Shown piece after piece: positions 62,522 to 64,000 of a stretch of DNA of 64,000 nt. This DNA comes from Planctomycetota bacterium (GTDB lineage Bacteria; Planctomycetota; Uabimicrobiia; Uabimicrobiales; Uabimicrobiaceae). Location of the stretch: the NCBI GenBank assembly GCA_029260735.1, contig JAJDCR010000081.1, forward strand, positions 62,001-126,000, in the 5' to 3' direction. The notes beneath the pieces were generated by a model. The model was not told the origin of the DNA. It did not search any database and was given only the letters and a program-made list of their open reading frames with translations. The translations under genes were made by a program, and so were the position numbers. Every line of letters begins with the position of its first letter. Position 1 is the stretch's first letter.

Positions 62522-63675
62522 CCCCCAAAGAAATTCATTTTTTAATGAGCCCCAGAGGGCAAAAACTCTTAGATAAAACTCACCAAGAAAAAGACTTAGC
62601 AAAACGAATTCGAATTTTACGCAAGGAGATCTCTTCTGATTATGCTGCCCTTGTTTCTCGCCAAGTTCACCTTCAGGGCAAAGCCCAGAGAAAATTTACC
62701 CGAGCAAGGGAGATGCTCTTCGACTCTGAGGGATTGGAACAAGCGAGTGCTGAGGTAGTATCCCTTCATGTAGGAGAAAGATACCAAGAATACACAAGTG
62801 TCGTTGATCTTACTTGTGGAATGGGAGGAGATGCCTTAGGATTAGCTCAGGCCCAAAGTTTGGCCGTAATGGACATAATGCTGAGTAAAGTAATGCTTTG
62901 CCAACATAATCTCTCTGTCTATGGAAAAAATGCGCTTTGCTTAGTTTCTGATGCAACCCTTTGGTTTCCTAGGGGAGCCCAAGCTTACTTTATGGACCCC
63001 GCCAGAAGAATTCAAGGAAAACGAGTAAAACGCTTAGAGGACTCTGTTCCGAGCATAGCTACTCTCCAAAGAGTTTTAAAAGAATCTCCTAATGTAGGAG
63101 TTAAGGTATCTCCTGCTTTGGATTATGAAAAGCTGGATTTAGATTGTGAAATTGAAGTCATTTCCGTAGGCGGAGAGTGCCGAGAGATTATGTTGTGGTT
63201 TGGTGATTTAGCTACCACAAAAAGACGAGCGACTTTACTTCCCCAGAAAGCTTCTCTTTCTTCTGAAAATTTTTCTACTCTTCCCCAAGAAAAAATTTCC
63301 TCTTTCCTATACCAAGTCGAGAAAGCAGCTTTGCGAGCCAAATTATTAGATGTTTTAGCTTCAAACTTTGAGCTAGCTTCTATCGATCCTACTTTAGGAT
63401 ATTTAACCGGAGAGAAAGTAGTTTCCTCTCCTTGGCTAACTCCCTACCGCGTTTGCCATGTAATGCCTTTTTCGGAAAAGAAAGTACGGCAAGAACTTCG
63501 TAAGCGAGAAGCAGGAAAACTTTCTGTCAAGTCAAAAGGGTTCGTCCGAGAACCTCTTTGGTGGGAAAAGCGTTTGCAAGTTCCTGGAAAAAACTCTTGC
63601 ACTCTTTTCCTTTTCCGAGTATCTGGTTCTCCTTTGGCTGTTTTTACTCAGCCAGTATCTCAGGAATTATCATGA
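62518..63675 (+). CDS. Class I SAM-dependent methyltransferase (THUMP-like family)
   Basis: A 385-residue protein. DLTCGMGGDALGL (about 98-110) is a SAM-binding motif I, MDPARRIQGKR (about 160-170) resembles the DPPY-like catalytic block of RNA methyltransferases and matches the THUMP-like methyltransferase group; VKVSPALDYEKLD follows. The substrate is probably RNA, but the family has no confirmed target. It is joined to the propeller gene and to the FHA gene by ATGA overlaps, so these three are translationally coupled, which is odd for an RNA-modification enzyme. Cytosolic. Confidence 0.8.
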   Translation: MTPKEIHFLMSPRGQKLLDKTHQEKDLAKRIRILRKEISSDYAALVSRQVHLQGKAQRKFTRAREMLFDSEGLEQASAEVVSLHVGERYQEYTSVVDLTCGMGGDALGLAQAQSLAVMDIMLSKVMLCQHNLSVYGKNALCLVSDATLWFPRGAQAYFMDPARRIQGKRVKRLEDSVPSIATLQRVLKESPNVGVKVSPALDYEKLDLDCEIEVISVGGECREIMLWFGDLATTKRRATLLPQKASLSSENFSTLPQEKISSFLYQVEKAALRAKLLDVLASNFELASIDPTLGYLTGEKVVSSPWLTPYRVCHVMPFSEKKVRQELRKREAGKLSVKSKGFVREPLWWEKRLQVPGKNSCTLFLFRVSGSPLAVFTQPVSQELS

Positions 63676-64000
63676 AATATAAAGTGGCTTTTCATGCGAG
63701 TCGAGGCCCTGAGCAAGGAAACAAATGGCACTTTTCCTTCAGTTCAACAAATACAGTTGTTATAGGAAGATTGCCAGGTTGCCATCTATTACTGAACGAT
63801 CCCAAAGTATCTCAAAGCCATTGCTTACTACAAGTACAAAAAGACCAACTTTGTATTATTGACATGGGAAGTAAATGGGGAACACAGCTCAACGGCGCAG
63901 TACTTCAAGACGTACAAGGTCTTTCTGATGGTGATATTTTAGAGTTGGGACAAAGTACCTTAAAAGTTGAGTTCCTTCATCCAAAAGGATATAGAGTCAC
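63672..64000 (+). CDS. FHA-domain protein, 3' truncated by the window edge
   Basis: The first 109 residues of a gene running off the right edge. The forkhead-associated fold is clear: VIGRLPGCHLLLNDPKVSQSH supplies GR (32-33) and the S..H phosphothreonine-binding residues (Ser47 and His50), and MGSKWGTQLNG (65-75) the Asn-Gly. FHA domains bind phosphothreonine peptides, so a Ser/Thr kinase target is likely. It starts inside the methyltransferase gene as ATGA. What follows the FHA domain is outside the window. Confidence 0.93.
   Translation, partial: MKYKVAFHASRGPEQGNKWHFSFSSTNTVVIGRLPGCHLLLNDPKVSQSHCLLQVQKDQLCIIDMGSKWGTQLNGAVLQDVQGLSDGDILELGQSTLKVEFLHPKGYRV

Noticed and set aside
1..64000. 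tRNA, rRNA, riboswitch or CRISPR features
   Set aside because: I read the intergenic gaps for tRNA-like cloverleaf, conserved leader and repeat-spacer patterns and found none that I could support.

Overview
The window is AT-rich, gene-dense bacterial DNA of ordinary operon structure, with no rRNA, tRNA, CRISPR array, transposase or phage gene that I can recognise. The host is probably a Gram-negative bacterium. It has five genes for exported proteins with a PEP-CTERM-type tail (plus one cut by the window edge), lipoprotein signal peptides, and a phosphoheptose isomerase of the LPS heptose type. Several gene choices recall large-genome lineages with complex cells, such as the Planctomycetota/PVC group or myxobacteria-like groups: a single-chain acetyl-CoA carboxylase of eukaryotic layout, a ketosphinganine-reductase-like SDR, a beta-1,4-galactosyltransferase-like GT7 enzyme, FHA and beta-propeller proteins, and large GTPase/coiled-coil proteins. 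The taxonomic guess is inference only.

Layout. 1-4316: surface or exported PEP-CTERM proteins, two with LamG folds, plus an SDR/DUF2867 protein. 4439-11697 (minus): a DUF3754 membrane protein, a VWA protein, an SrfC-like P-loop NTPase and an SrfB-like actin/Hsp70-fold protein, in that transcription order. Divergent from it, 11841-16117 (plus): a DUF58 protein, a membrane transglutaminase and a MoxR ATPase. The plus strand continues with a GT7 glycosyltransferase, a Fur-family regulator and a ZIP metal transporter (16161-18125). 18137-29288 (minus): a macro-domain protein and a five-gene set (single-TM protein, DUF445, an Sm/Hfq-like RNA-binding candidate, a P-loop ATPase, and a 1947-residue coiled-coil membrane protein).

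29774-39902 mixes housekeeping genes (rpe, long-chain acyl-CoA synthetase, coaE, rho) with a three-gene set: a YbjN-like candidate, a HEAT-repeat lipoprotein and a MoxR-type ATPase. 40761-46444 (minus) pairs a GAP1-like protein with a membrane-anchored GTPase, downstream of a secreted protein of unknown function. 46548-52181 (minus) holds an HMG-CoA-lyase-like enzyme, a secreted zinc metallopeptidase, a PEP-CTERM protein, a beta-propeller lipoprotein and gmhA. 52313-64000 (plus) holds the giant acetyl-CoA carboxylase, the ketosphinganine-reductase-like SDR, a PQQ-type beta-propeller membrane protein, a THUMP-like methyltransferase and a truncated FHA protein; the last three are joined by ATGA overlaps.

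Intergenic DNA carries at least three repeat families: a 53-bp perfect-length palindrome (three copies), a 108-165-bp element with about 20-bp inverted ends (three copies), and a GC-rich nested inverted repeat. The most promising uncharacterised systems are the SrfB/SrfC-like/VWA/DUF3754 cluster with its divergent MoxR set, the GAP1-GTPase set, and the coiled-coil/Sm-like operon. None has an assigned function here.
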